Part shown: piece after piece, positions 42,902-55,120 of the stretch | Layout: each line of letters opens with the position of its first letter | How positions within the stretch are numbered: the first letter of the stretch is position 1 | Source: Endomychus coccineus | Taxonomy: Eukaryota > Arthropoda > Insecta > Coleoptera > Endomychidae | Direction of reading: 5' to 3' | Length of the DNA stretch: 64,000 bases | NCBI GenBank assembly: GCA_958510875.1 | Contig: OY294069.1 | Span: 166,717,111 to 166,781,110, forward strand | Notes under the pieces: model-generated | The model's input: only the letters and a program-made list of their open reading frames with translations | What the model was told of the DNA's origin: nothing | Database searches by the model: none | Position numbers and translations under genes: made by a program

Positions 42902-44497
42902 GCTATTGCATATAGCTTTTATCGCGGGCTTTGAGCGCGGCGACCGAATCAAGAAATTCCGTAACGAAAAATAAAGTAAGACCTAAACACCTAACATGTG
43001 TCAAATCAATTAATTAATTTGAAGTTTCTAAAAGGGAGAAATTTCGCTATTTTATACGAATGTTATAACACTCTAGCGCTTTAGACTCCGGGATTTTCAC
43101 GTGGCTTATAGAAATTAGAAGGTTCGAATTATCTAAAAACATAATTGCATGAACTCCAGACGTCCTATGTAATTAGCTACGAACGAAATCATTTTGACAT
43201 ATGTCTCTAGGAGCTCGCTACGCGTCAGTTAGAGTTTATACGTTAGACGCGCGTAGCAGAGACCTGAGAGTACCTGTTTCTATTAAGCGCGGCGACCGAA
43301 TCAAGAAATTTTGTAACGAAAAATAACAGGAACTCGTTTATGTTGTGCTCTCTCGGGTGACTAATATTGAAAAATTGTATATCACGACTAAAAACGATAA
43401 TTCTACATTCAAGTTTTATAATAATCGAAGGCAAGCAGCATCGACTGCATCTTTGTTGCAAGAATTCTTAAGACTGCCTTTAAATAGTGTTCAGACGACA
43501 GCTCAAAGTGTCTTAGATTTCCTTAGTAATAGAAATGGCATTTCAATAATGACTTTCAATTGCCAAAGTCTAAATAGTCACAAATACGATTTACAAGATT
43601 CAGTTACGAGACAAACAAATGTGTTACTTCTTAGCGAATCTTGCATGGCGCATGATAATCCGATTAAAATACCTAATTTCAATTGTATTGTTCAATTCAA
43701 ACGAGATACTGTTCCAAAAGATGGGGTAGCTATTTACCAAAATAATAATAATGTAACTAATATTATGACTCCGAATATTGAAATAAATATTGCACACGTT
43801 AGCGATGTTAATGTTAGGCGCACATTTTTTGGAGATATTTGTGCGTGCTTATGCAAACTTAGGAATGGCCTACACATAGTCATGGTAGCAATTTACATTT
43901 CTCCGAATCCAAAATTGGACGAGGTAGAGCATTTTATTCATCGCACTTTACTGGAGTACACTGAAGAAGGGTCGAAAATACTTGGTACAAATGGTAATAA
44001 ATTTCCACTTATCTTGGCTGGCGATTTCAACATCAACTTCGCTGATAAAAAATCAGAGCGGTTGACAACTTTTCTTTCGGAAAAATTGAATTTGAAAATG
44101 AATAATGATCCACAAGAATCCACAACAAAATATGGGGCCACCATTGACGCGGTATTTTCCAGATATTTAGAGGATATCAAGTCTCAAACTTATGTCTCTT
44201 ATTTCAGTTATTCAGTTACCATAAACCTATAGTTTCAATGATAACAAATTCCTGAATAACCTACATGTATTGTAAGATAATTAAAATATTTTAAACGATA
44301 TTAACTTCTCATTTATTCAATAAAAGAAAAAAATTTGTTCTCTTATCGGTCACCACGCTCAAAAAGTGTAACTTGAATTAATATCGAAGAAAAAAAAATA
44401 CTGCATAAATTAAAAATAAATAAATAATTATAATTGCATAAGTTGAGAAATAATGCTATGCAATAGCTTCACCGCGGCAGTCCCCGAGTGCCACACG
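42902..44497 (+). mobile_element. Helentron-like rolling-circle element, internally deleted, nested in a PLE
   Basis: Starts GCTATTGCATATAGCTTTTA and ends GCTATGCAATAGC...CCGCGGCAGTCCCCGAGTGC CACACG. The GCTATTGCAT(A)TAGC strings near the two ends are inverted copies. TTTTTTTAA is found on both sides (42,893-42,901 and 44,498-44,506). The only coding content is the tail of a Pif1-type helicase fused to an exonuclease-endonuclease-phosphatase domain, as in Helentrons. The Rep domain and nearly all of the helicase are gone. GC-bearing hairpin GCTACGCG/CGCGTAGC lies at 43,217-43,257. Assignment rests on protein architecture and ends; the exact termini could shift by several bases within the T-run. 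Confidence 0.8.
43327..44234 (+). pseudogene. Helentron helicase tail fused to EEP (AP-like) endonuclease domain
   Basis: Begins QELVYVVLSRVTNIEKLYI, the last helicase motif (VI) of Pif1-like proteins, directly after an in-frame TAA at 43,324. A linker (FLRLPLNSVQTTAQSVLDFL) is followed by an endonuclease domain: ISIMTFNCQSLNSHKYDL, LLLSESCM, PNFNCIVQFKRD, GDICACLCKLRNGLHIV, MVAIYISPNPKLDEVEHFI, FPLILAGDFNINF (active-site GDFN), LNLKMNNDPQESTTKYGATI, DAVFSRYLEDI. The normal SD-H ending is lost: an 8-bp tandem duplication (TTCAGTTA twice, near 44,205-44,220) shifts the frame, so YFSYSVTINL replaces the expected YFSYHKPIV ending. The domain is otherwise uninterrupted for about 290 codons, so the copy is fairly young or was constrained. 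Confidence 0.88.
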
Positions 44498-45190
44498 TTT
44501 TTTTAATTGGTAGTTTTAATCAAAGCAGTGTTTAGCAGAGGCGGCGGAATTTTCTGAGTTTTTGTTTCTTGTACTATACTTAGGCCATACATTCTTTTTT
44601 TGTAAATATTTTTAGATTTGAAAAATATTTCTCAACACTGCTAGTAGACTCATGCGCAACGCTTATATCATACTTTTTCAAATATTTCTTCATTTTCTCT
44701 GAGGTCTCCAGAGTGTATGGTAATGTAATAAAATTATCTGTATTACCGTTTATGTTAATCATATATGACGTTCCATAATAGTAAGTAATTTATTACTTAC
44801 AATGGGTCTTAAAGGTGTATCACTCTTATATAGTTTTGGAAGCCCATAGATATGAGGTGCTTGCCCATTATGGCAAATTAATTTATTTTTCAATTCAATA
44901 GGAATTATCTTATTTTTGGCCATTTATTTATTAATTCATTCATGTCATTTTGTACTGATAATGTAGGATCAGATTTAATTTTTTTGTAAGTTGTTTCATC
45001 ATTTAATAGATTTCCTATTTTGTTTTCGTAGTCATTTCTATGCAATATGACGCTTTTATTACATTTATCCGCGTTCAAAACTGATATTTGAGGTTAGCAT
45101 CTAAGAACTCTTTTGTCTTTTTTGTGTGATAGTTAAGACGATTTTTTGCTATGCCTATTTCTGCTTTCTGTTCTGTTTCTCTGGAATATC
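44498..45190 (-). mobile_element. Penelope-like element copy 2, 5' part with two internal deletions
   Basis: Continues the PLE after the Helentron. 44,511-44,770 matches 60,555-60,910, but about 100 bp covering the GIY-YIG core is missing between the TGTAAATATT and TTTAGATTTGA segments at about 44,605-44,618. 44,775-45,190 matches 61,770-62,150, so the interval holding the YVDD catalytic block (equivalent to about 60,920-61,765) is also gone. At the position of the premature TAG in the 60-kb copy, this copy has a Leu codon (TTG). The homology stops near 45,190. Confidence 0.85.
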
Positions 45191-45924
45191 CTAATTAATA
45201 TTTATAGTTTTGCCCCTGCTCAATAGGGTTCCGAATCCAAACACAGGCGGCGGTGGTACCAATCTTATGTATATTGATCAATGATTGAAATAATGGCGGC
45301 AATAGTCAGTTAGCCTGATCCTCCAAAATATTATGAGGTTTGATGATGCTTTCTCTTATATTTTCACTGGAAGGAAATTAAAATCAATCAGAAGCATAGT
45401 TATTGTTTCAATATAGGGTGGCGATCATTTCAGACAAATATTCCGTCAGCTTCTTGTATTATCCAGATAAAGTATCAAATTATTCTAATGAAAAGGAAAT
45501 AGGATCCCCAGAGGTCGTCGCTCATGTGGTCTTAATTACTCTCAGACACTAATGGTGAAACGTTAATGTTAACGGTCGTGGTTATTTAATATTAGCGTGA
45601 TGAGTAGTCTACCGATGCTTTTCGCCGTGCAGTAAGTATCAAGCTCAAACGGCAGAATAATAATCATACGAAGTGCAGTATTAAATGGATGTGCGCTCAC
45701 ATTCTTCCTTCGAGGAGTACTTCAATATTGTCCTTCGACTTATGACACATAACAGTATAATACGTTTTTCAACTATTTCCATCTAGAATTGTCATTCTTT
45801 AAACATTGTTTCACGTGGTAATGTGATGGTAAAGTGCTTTGCAGACACGTCACATTGAGTTTATACTACTTCACGTCAAATTCCATTCTGAATAGCATAC
45901 TGGTTTTCATTGCATTGTTTTCTA
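45191..45924. other. unassigned sequence
   Basis: No gene recognised. A short GC-bearing stretch (CACAGGCGGCGGTGGTACC at 45,241) has no identifiable origin. Confidence 0.4.
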
Positions 45925-47737
45925 CGAGGGCAAGGTGAAAAGTTCCTGAGAAATGATTTATTTGGCCAAAACTTATTTTATCTCCTAGTAGCCTGATACA
46001 CTTCATTCAACGTTTTTACGTTTTTCATATTTTTCGATAACTTCCAAATAATACGATTTCGGCAATCCTTCAAAATAGGCGTTTATTCCAGCGATGACCT
46101 TATCGCCGAGCCATTTTTTCAAGTTGGGAATAGATAAAAATCGCAGGAGGTCAAATTTGGAGAATGTGGTAGATGACGAACCAATTTCTAGCGCAATTCA
46201 TGCGGACCTGTGCGCCGGTGCTTTGTCCTGGTGTTAGAGTACTTTTTCTTGGCCAAATGCAGCCGCTTTCGCTTCAAATCGCCGTCGAATCGATCCAACA
46301 GCTCTGCATGACATACGCCGGTGATCGTTTTGCCCTTTCCGTTATCAATATGAACTCATCCCAAAAAACTGACGCCATGACAAACCCACTTTGACCTCTT
46401 TCGGCTTCGATTCGCCAGGGCAAGTTCACTGTTTCGACTGTTTTTTGGTCTCTGGTGTGTTACGATGGATCCATGTTTCGTGCACGGTTACGAAACGAGG
46501 GAAACAATCCTGTTTATCGCACTTGGACATCGCCAAACACTCCTATGAAGTTGCCACACGGTCGTGCTTGCTCTCAATAGAGCGCAAATGCGGTACCAAT
46601 CTGACAGATAGCTTTCTTATATTCAAAAATTCATGCAAAATGTTTCGTACTCGTTCGATTGGGATGACCATAGCCTCAGCAGTCTCGTGAACTTTACTCG
46701 CCGGTCGCCCAAAATCATACCATGGATTTTATCCACGATTTCTGACGTTGTAACCTCAATTGGACGACCTCAATTCGGCGTCCTTTGTGGTTATACTGCC
46801 ACAACGAAAATCAGTAAGCCACTTGCGAATCATCCCAATCAATGGTCAGCATTATAAAGATGGGATATAGTTCTTCTATGAGAAATTTCTTTCACATTGC
46901 TAATAATAACATTTGTCTTTCAATCTGGATTGGACTAGTAGCATAATTCTTTTTTGTGCAATTTTGTTCAATTTGAATACGTGCAATTTGTCATGACTTC
47001 ACCGTGGACATTTACCCCTTCTAGCAATCAATACTTTCAGTCAATTCAAGGAGGTATTTCCAATCCACGGATTACGGGCATGTATGAATACATTACGTGA
47101 TTCTAGAACAAAATGAAGTTTAATTGAAAACGTAATTGATGATTTTGGGTTTCTTCAGTTTATCAAGAGACTGTAATACATAAGTATTTTTCAAATAGTA
47201 ATTTTCCATTTAAATTATATCTTATAAAAACAAAGCATTGATCTTTGGCAATTTTCAAGTATTTCAATACATTTTGATGTTAAATCGCTAAGGCCAAATT
47301 TTCACTTTCCCATTCAATATCATTTGCTCGTTTTGGTGATTCTAATTTTCCAGAAATGTGATAGTGCAGAGATTATTTATTCAAAGCTGTTTTGACTTCA
47401 ATTTGACACGGTATTATATAACCATTTTCTTATTAATGTTGTGAATGAATAATTAGAATCACAGGAGCTTATAATCTTAACAAGCGATGCTTTCATTTGC
47501 ATGATGTTTTTTCACGCAAGAATTATAGTCCAATTAAGAGGCCACATTCAGTTTTTCCCATGTTCACAAAAATGTTCAAGACTGCTTGATTTCGATGGGT
47601 GTCAAAACAGATCTGAATGACATATCAGCCTGAACATTTTCGTTCTAGTTAAAGATGGTACATCACAAATGTCACATGGAATTTTCGATTTTGGCGCCAT
47701 TTGTTTTATTTTTCAGTCAATTTTCACCTTGCCCTTA
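45925..47737 (-). mobile_element. mariner element with both TIRs, degenerate transposase, enlarged 5' region
   Basis: TIRs are CGAGGGCAAGGTGAAAAGTT at the left and the complement of TTTTCACCTTGCCCTTA at the right, with TA on both sides (45,923-45,924; 47,738-47,739). The minus strand carries a mariner transposase in pieces: RPIEVTTSEIVDKIHGM, DRRVKFT, HEFLNIRKLSVRLVPHL, TVHETWIHRNTPETKKQ (first catalytic Asp of DETW is His), MASVFWDE, then ALLDRF- and NFLRF-type C-terminal blocks. Many stops. At 1,813 bp it is about 0.5 kb longer than usual; the excess lies between 46,860 and 47,640 and encodes nothing visible. Confidence 0.88.
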
Positions 47738-47739
47738 TA

Positions 47740-48655
47740 TAAGCTGTTGGCGTAACATGAGAAAGGTAAGTGTTCTATTTCGATTTACCGTAAGGCGATT
47801 ATTTGGAAACCAATTTATTATATGCATGTCTATATTAACATGCATCTCTATATATATGACACGCATATCTATTCTACACATATCTGTATTATATAATACG
47901 TAACCATAATATATGCATATCTATACTCCTCAATGCTGCAATTGGTTCCTCATTTTTTGACAATATATATATTTTCAATATTGGCTGTTATCTGTCACTC
48001 CTTTGACATCAGCTGTCATTTTATTTATCAACATGGATGACTCATGAACGGGAATAACAAATTGATTGGTTGTTTCATATAGTCGAGCATTTGAATATGA
48101 CACAATCTAAGTTTTTTCTAAAGTTTTAGTATGCACAATCATGAGTTGGTTTCGTTTTTCTATATTTCAATGTATCTTGGGAAAGTGTAATATAAGCTAG
48201 AAGGAAGAATCACTGTTCTGAATAGGAAGGCGTTAGTTCTATACTCAAACTCATGATACTTTCGCACATTTAGTTATTAAATTCTATCTGCTGTCGGCAC
48301 GTACAAAATTAATTTACTTTGGAGACTGTAATACATTAAGCTATTCCGATTTAACTGGAATGAAATCTGCTTTCGCGGGGTAACGAAATAATTAAGCTGA
48401 TTCTTTTAGTTTTGATTTATTACAAGACTAGACTTTTTACTGAGAAAATACAAAATAATAATAATTTCACCTTGAAGGCAAAGATATTTATTCACCAAAA
48501 CTGCAATTATGTCCATGGCATTGAATCTATATAAGAGTCAAAAGTTCCCAAGAATTTTACAAAAGTATATCTTGTAATGTCAATAAAATGTTAAATATGT
48601 ACCAAGCGGTTTAACTTTCAGAGGTGCGGATGCTCATATCATGGTTCAGGATTAT
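47740..48655. other. unassigned AT-rich sequence
   Basis: Contains a degenerate ATATGCATATCTATA-type simple repeat at about 47,820-47,930. No gene recognised. Confidence 0.4.
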
Positions 48656-48659
48656 CGTT

Positions 48660-48995
48660 AACACAGATAGAATATACTGACTGTATTGTCATTCAGAGCT
48701 GATTCCCACAGACGGACTCAGTATCTCCAGGCATGTAAGGCAGCACCAGCTCTTGGTATATTCCGTACGAGTGCCTCAGATGGTAATACAGCACCAGTAG
48801 GATCGCATTATGACGATGGGTGTACGCCGAGGTCGCTTTTGACATGGCGACAACATAGGTAAAAAATCATCTCAGGCACCTTCCGACAGGCCCAGCTGAC
48901 ATCAGCTGCACACCCATCAAGTTGCGGCGATAGACCAAGGTGTTGATTACACTATCTTGGCAAACTGCGGTGAATCCCTAGGTCTCGGAAATGAG
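48660..48995 (-). mobile_element. degraded retroelement C-terminal fragment
   Basis: The minus strand gives AVCQDSVINTLVYRRNLMGV, then GRCLR, and ATSAYTHRHNAILLVLYYHL. The order IQDQVI-T--Y, C-x-x-C, then Y--RHN-----IH is found near the C-terminus of several insect non-LTR retroelements. The zinc knuckle is lost. Clade not assigned. Confidence 0.45.
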
Positions 48996-49052
48996 GGATG
49001 ACATTAGGTAAAGTCAGCCTGGTTGACAAGTCAAGTTTCATTTATATGATTT

Positions 49053-49310
49053 GAGATAGAAATAGCAGTAACAGCATTTGGTATTATTATTATTATGGTA
49101 TTTGTATCCAGAAATAACAGTATCGTCCATCTCTAGTAAAAATACTGGTATATATTGTTAGTTAAGGAGTACTAACATGCGCCTTATAAATCATGCCCAT
49201 TTTCCTTTAGGTTGAGGATACATGCTATTCTCATCTACGTCGTTCTTTATCGCGCTTATTGACTTTCAATACACCTCTCGATCTGACTCAAGCTGTATAT
49301 AATATTTCGC
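49053..49310 (+). repeat. dispersed ~250-bp repeat, copy 2
   Basis: Matches 20,136-20,385 (AACATGCGCCTTATAAATCA, CATGCTATTCTCATCTACGT, CTCGATCTGACTCAAGCT). The two copies differ by scattered substitutions and small indels, including an extra ~10 bp after TATATTGTTAGTTAAGG. Confidence 0.75.
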
Positions 49311-50224
49311 CGATTGCGAAAGCTAAACTATAAATATCACAACATTATGAACAATGAAGGTGAAAATATCAAAGTTCACCATCCATTTCCGATCTAACGG
49401 CAAGCAACCGGACACTAGTTTGATTGGATAGAATATTTTAACGAACCCCTCTATACAAATTTTCAGATGTTAATTTAGATTCCTTCGCAATATACGAAGG
49501 TCCTCGCTTCACGCCTTCAAGGGAAAATCACCTGAGGAATAATTTTTCATGGCCCGACAAAGAATTGGAAGTGAATTCTTCCAATTCCTGTATAAGTCGT
49601 TTACATAGTAAGAAAGGATACAATTCGAATTCTCTCCCTGACCGGTTTTCTGTAACAATATTGGATTGAGGAAGTTTCAACAATTTCCAGTCCTACAATT
49701 TTCTTCTTTGAGAACGACCCGATAGCTCGCAAATGTCGGAAATATCCACTTTGTAATCATACATAACAGTTCGGCTCTTTAGATCTGCCGAACCTCAATG
49801 TAAATGTTTCGGAATTAATACAAATCGCTGGGATAATTTAGTAGGTGTCGGTTTAAGATACATTGAACAACATACGAGGTGCTCAACTATTAGCTCCAGA
49901 TGTTACAACATTACCTGAATGGAGAGATGATTATTGTTTACTACATTGTTTAGTACAGACATTGTCGTGCAATAGTTGAGTATTCATAAATTTATATTAT
50001 TCGAATAATGTTCGAATGAGAAAATAATTTTCTCATGAGATATGCCACAACGTTCATATTGAGGAAAATTTGATATATAGTTAGATGAAATAATAGGTTT
50101 GAACAACAGAGAGTGTTAAAGCTTGACATATTCATATTTATGAACATACTGATAATTATTATAACAAGCCATTCAGATTATTCGGCAGTATAAGAGAGCA
50201 ATTGGTATCAAGTGAAGTTTGGGG
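49311..50224. other. unassigned intronic sequence
   Basis: No coding region or repeat recognised. Confidence 0.4.
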
Positions 50225-50955
50225 CCTAAATAGCTGAAGGGGGTCTACTCAGCTATTATCATCCCAAGACTCGGTCATGCAGTCCTAGTATGGTGGAAAA
50301 AAACCGAACTAATTACAGCCCAGAAACTTCTGGACAGTTATTCCTCAGAAGCATCACATCCACGAGAAAGAGTACATCGACTGCAGCATTGAGGGCCTTG
50401 TTGGGCAATGACGATGAGCAATCTCGCAATGATGGCGGTCTACAAGCTTAGCTGCAATGGCTTCCTTAAAAGATGGAGTTCAGAACAAACCCGTCTATTT
50501 GGGGGGGCAGCCTGAAGGGCTGCGAGTAATGCAGCAGGACAGAATCAAAGCCTTGTGGTTCACGTAGCAGCATTTCAGTGTCATCATCCCGTCGAGGAAG
50601 GAATGGGATCATGGCCGCATGCCAAATCACGGCACATTTTGGTCTACGAGTGGGTCTAGAACAAACACAACAGTCGGACCAGGCTTTTGCGATCCTAGAC
50701 ATATTGATGCGAATGGGGCATCTCAACACAGTCTTCCAAGCCGAGATGCTTGCCATCTACAAATGGGTGGAAAAGCTACAAGACTATGATAAGATAAATG
50801 AGACCATCTGGATCTGTACGAGCAGTCAAGCAGCACTCAATGCACTGAAAAGCCCGACTGTGCCCTCGAGGTTTGTCAGGGAAACTAAGGAAATCATTAA
50901 CAGGCTAGACGGTGGAAAAATACTGGTTTTTCATGCCAAAAGAGGTAGGTATATT
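50225..50955 (+). mobile_element. LINE ORF2 RT-to-RNase H fragment (family C)
   Basis: The plus strand reads GVYSAIIIPRLGHAVLVWWK (end of RT). The frame 50,578-51,012 carries RNase H: FQAEMLAIYKWVEKLQDYDK (catalytic Glu), IWICTSSQAALNALKSP (normally CSDSQAAL; Asp lost), SRFVRETKEIINRLDGGKIL. The coding match ends near 50,940, where a tandem repeat begins. Frame breaks occur between RT and RNase H. Confidence 0.82.
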
Positions 50956-51840
50956 ATTTTTCAATCGATTGCACAAAACTTGATAGAAATTCGTTCTATA
51001 GGACTTAAATAAGAAGTTGAAACCCTCACTGACTGGACTAGATGTATTCAATCCTTGTTCTTGCATCCAAAAATAAGCTTACACATAACTATTCCACTAA
51101 CCTGGAAGAAATAGAAACTGTTCAGAAGGCCTCAGTGTTTAAGTCAATTTTTTCAATTGAATATTTTTACAGCGCTACAGCGCCGAAGAAAGGACTGGTT
51201 TTTCATGTTTATCCGGAAAGGAAAAAGAGTAAAAAGATTTGTATTTCGAGCATACCTACATTCACCTGCATTTTTTCTTTATGTTTCACATTTCTCCTCC
51301 ATATCTCGAAAATATTAATTTTTCATAAAAAATTGCAAGAGTATAAACATTCTAATTTGGACCAAAAAAGATAAGTATATTATTTTTTAACCCATTGCAC
51401 GAAGTTTCATAGAAATTCGTTTAGTAAAATTCAAATAAGAGGTTGAAACACTTCATGACTAGACTAGATGTGTTCAATCAATGTCGCTGCATTCAAAAAT
51501 AAGCTTACTAATAACTATTTCACTAGCCTGGAATTTTGGCTTGGAAATAATGTATATATACTCTTATGGGTTCAGTTAATGTTATTGCATCCAAATATAA
51601 ACTTGTAAATAACCTACTAACATAGAATTGCCATATATTATGTTCTCTAATGTGTTCAGTTATTGTTATTGCATTCAAAAATAGGCTTACAAATAACTAT
51701 TTTCCTAACCTAGAATTTCTACTTAGAAATAATGTATATATTATTATGTGTTCAGTTAATGTTATTTCATCCAAAAGTAAACTTACATAGCCTACTAACC
51801 TAGAATTATCCCTTGGAGATGATATAATGTTCTCTTATTT
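50955..51840 (+). repeat. tandem repeats: one ~165-bp duplication and four ~95-bp units
   Basis: The segment 50,950-51,115 is repeated at 51,369-51,533 (TAGAAATTCGTT, GACTAGATGT, AAAAATAAGCTTAC). From 51,469 a ~95-bp unit with GTGTTCAGTTAATGTTATT and AAATAACTATT recurs at about 51,568, 51,650 and 51,747. Unit lengths vary from 82 to 100 bp. Confidence 0.75.
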
Positions 51841-52914
51841 TCATTGCATCGCTAGGTATTTTCCAAATTATGCTCGAATCAATCATTTCTTTACCTATAT
51901 GATCGGAGACGAGGATGAATATTTGAAATTTTAGTGACCGACCGAAAATGTTTTGATTTAGGGTAAAAGAGACTAGAATTGCCGGTAAAAAAGAGGGCTG
52001 TTTCTGAACCAATCAGATTTTCTAAATAATACACTAGTATTTTATACATACTTGACATGATTCAAACAGATTCTACTTGAACGATTTATTAAAAAGTTGG
52101 AGAAATCCCGAAAATATCGGTTAATAAATTGAGGTTGCTTTGTTGGGGTACTACTACAATCAAATCAATCCAGTTTTTTATCCTTTGATCATAATTCAAT
52201 TGAACTAACAATAATTCCAATAGTCTAATTCTATGAGAATGGAGTTTCCATGGTTTGAATTCGCGTCATTGTATTTGCTCATTGTTGTAGTAGAATTCCA
52301 ATAGAACAGAGCCCTTGCGATGCTTATAGTTCAGCAACGCAAGATTGCTTTCCGAAGCGCGGTCCAATATAGAAAACGACCGTGCAAGCTATCGCGACAC
52401 CTTGAGAAATGGTTCAACTTCGTAACCAGTTAGCGACTTTGAGCAATCCTAATGTGTTTCAATGGAATTCTCGAATTGATGGTCATATTTTATCTGAACT
52501 TATTGTTACCGCCCTAATATCGAGGGAATGAATCCAGCGTTGAAATGCAATTAATTAACCCACCTTCGCAAAACTCTCGAAAGCGAACATTTTCCGATTA
52601 CTTAAAGTTCGATAGCAATGTGGATAAGCCTCCTGTGCTTTTGCATGGTGCTTTTCTATTTCAGCAGTTGTACTTCTCATGTTCCCTTCTAGCAGGTGTT
52701 TTGACTGAAATCCTCTATTTCAACTAGTTCCATAGAGAAAATGTCAATGGGAGTTAGGTCGGAATACCTTGGTGGTCATCTCTCGGAGATATGACATGAC
52801 CAGGAAGCTATGTCAGAAGTAAAGATACTGTTACTGTTTGACATGTGGCTTCATCTAATTGGAATTCCATGTCACTCAAGCTCAAACTGTTGATCAGCGT
52901 CACCCTATAGAATA
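51841..52914. other. unassigned intronic sequence
   Basis: No gene or repeat recognised. A frame at 52,545-52,727 ends in a hydrophobic stretch but has no family match. Confidence 0.4.
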
Positions 52915-53130
52915 CAGGGTGTCCCATTTTCGTCACTTTTGTGGAATATCTCCGTTATTTCGAAAGATAGAAGGATGGGGTTTCCTCAGTATTGTGCCAC
53001 GGTTTCGTGAAACATAAGATGCCATAAACGAAATTTTCATCGCCCACTTCGATTTAGAAATACAGGGACATTTTGAAGATTATCAATTTTCTGAAATCCC
53101 TCGTATCTCAGTTACTATAAAATTTATTGG
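52915..53130. mobile_element. solitary DNA-transposon end (CAGGGTGTCCCA terminus)
   Basis: TA + CAGGGTGTCCCATTTTCGTC at 52,913 is a typical terminus of TA-inserting elements and resembles the ends at 33,015 and 10,888. No matching inverted end was seen downstream, so only one end survives or the right end is too diverged. Inner limit is arbitrary. Confidence 0.5.
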
Positions 53131-53609
53131 AAAAGTGTGAAAACTGCTTAAAAATATGGTCGTATACTCAGTATTAATTTGTATACCTCTTTCGTCGGTT
53201 ATAGGATAATATAACCATTTAAGATAAATTAAAGAGAAATAAATTGGTACAGATTGGTACAAGAAAACTACTAACTCTATGACAATTTTGAACTATATTT
53301 CAAATCACAACTTCAGATATAAGCGAAACATTATTTCAGGATTCAAAAATAATGTTAAGAATAAATCTATCATAAAAGAATCACAATCACGGATATTTTA
53401 GTAAATAACAATTATCCGCTGAAGCTTACTAACACATGTCTCTATAACCGCATTAGTAACATACGTACAAATAATAATGGTAGCAGCCATGGAAAAGGAA
53501 AAATATTTTCAAATACATTATGTTTTTGGTCTTTCTGAAAGATTAACTAAATTGCTCAGTTGTGGGCCTCATATAATACGAAATTAATAGGCAACATTTT
53601 TAGTAGTAT
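53131..53609. other. unassigned AT-rich sequence
   Basis: No recognised feature. Confidence 0.4.
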
Positions 53610-54500
53610 TGTTAAAATCTCAGTATCTACTTTAAAAATTGTATAAAATTAGATTTATTAATATAAAAATAAAATTTGTGCCGTTACACAAATAGTACTT
53701 ATACTATCAGTAATTTCTGATAAAATTAATTTGAATAAGAAAATTGACTATTATTCTAATTAACTATTGAATAAAATTTAATTATTTAAACTTTGCGAAT
53801 TTAAAAGAGCTAATTTTACACGTAAATCAAATAAAAATATAATTTCATATAAATATAGGATGAAACTTCATTTTAATTAGATAAAAAAATAAATTTTTAT
53901 TACAAAAATTAAAATAATCTAATCAATTGAACTATTTAAATAATATCAATTGATAATTTATATTCAGTAAAATATGAATTTCAACTATTTAAACTATTAA
54001 AAACTTGAATTAGAAATTTAATTATTAAAATCGCAGTATCTAGCTTAAAAATTGAATAAAATCAGATTTGTTCACATAAAAAGTATGTATTAACAAAATT
54101 TGTGCCGTTACACAAATAATACGTTAGATATTTTCTGATAAAATTAATTTGAATTAAAAAAATTTAATAAAAATTACAATAATCTATTTAATCGAACTAT
54201 TCAAACAATATTAATTGATAAATTATATTTAGTAAAAAACATATGAATCTTAACTATTAAAACAAATAAAACTTGAATTTAGGAAATTTTATTATTAAAA
54301 TCTCAGTATCTGCTTCAAAAATTAAATAAAATCAGATTTATCCATATAATAAGTCTAATACTGTAAATAATTTCTGATAAAATTGATTATTATTTAAAAT
54401 TTAAATATTTAAACTTTGAAAGAGCTGATTTCAGATGTCAATTGAATAAAAATCTAATATAATATAAATATAGGATAAAACTTTTTTAAATTAAATAAAA
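53610..54500 (+). repeat. degenerate AT-rich tandem repeat, about 3 units
   Basis: TCTCAGTATCTACTTTAAAA recurs near 53,617, 54,031 and 54,301. TTTGTGCCGTTACACAAAT recurs at about 53,677 and 54,099. Units are about 410 and 270 bp, so later copies lost internal segments. Confidence 0.7.
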
Positions 54501-55045
54501 AAATAGACGTAAATAGAAAATAAGGTTTCAGTTAGTTGACGCTAAAATATAGTATATACATCTTACAATGTAATGGTTATGATCGTATCTATATTGGACA
54601 AACCAAACAGTATATATCTAGATGACTACAGAATCACAACTGTTTTGAAAGACAGAAAACCAGAAGAGAAAAACTGCTTTAGCCATTCAACATTTTCAGA
54701 TACTGGAACAAATTTGTTCAAGAGATTGTTTCTAGAAAAAATTATCAAGCGAGAGTGGTGGCTTAATTTTCAAAAGACCCAGTATTTCAAAAAGGCAGGG
54801 GGCTATGAAATCTTATATTTCACGAAAAAAATAGCACAGTGCTGCAAAAACAGCTATTTTTGAAAATAACGGAGGTATACCAGGAAAGTGTAGAAAGTAA
54901 AAATTGGAAAACCTGTACGCTATTGTGTTGCCATCTTCATCATCAAAAAAGTAGGAAAATATTGGAAGCTACAGCAACCGCAATGAAATAATACGTAGAA
55001 CACGTTGTGGTTGTTATTTTCAATTCACATTCCTACATAGAGCAA
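54501..55045. other. unassigned sequence
   Basis: A 96-codon frame (54,573-54,863) reads KRLFLEKIIKREWWLNFQKT near its end. I cannot place it in a family; it may be a transposon ORF scrap. Confidence 0.3.
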
Positions 55046-55048
55046 ATA

Positions 55049-55120
55049 GAAGCTGAGTGAGTGGCGCAGTCAGTAGGATTTCTATGTATTACACAAAGTT
55101 GTTCTTCTCGAATACGCTTG
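55049..55120 (+). promoter_or_regulatory. tRNA-Ser-type primer-binding-site-like or Pol III A-box-like sequence
   Basis: TGGCGCAGTCAGTAGGATT at 55,060 is close to the complement of an insect tRNA-Ser 3' end as used for priming by some LTR retrotransposons. It also fits a Pol III A box, with TTCTCGAATA about 48 nt downstream as a poor B box. No LTR, gag or folded tRNA supports either reading fully. Confidence 0.3.
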
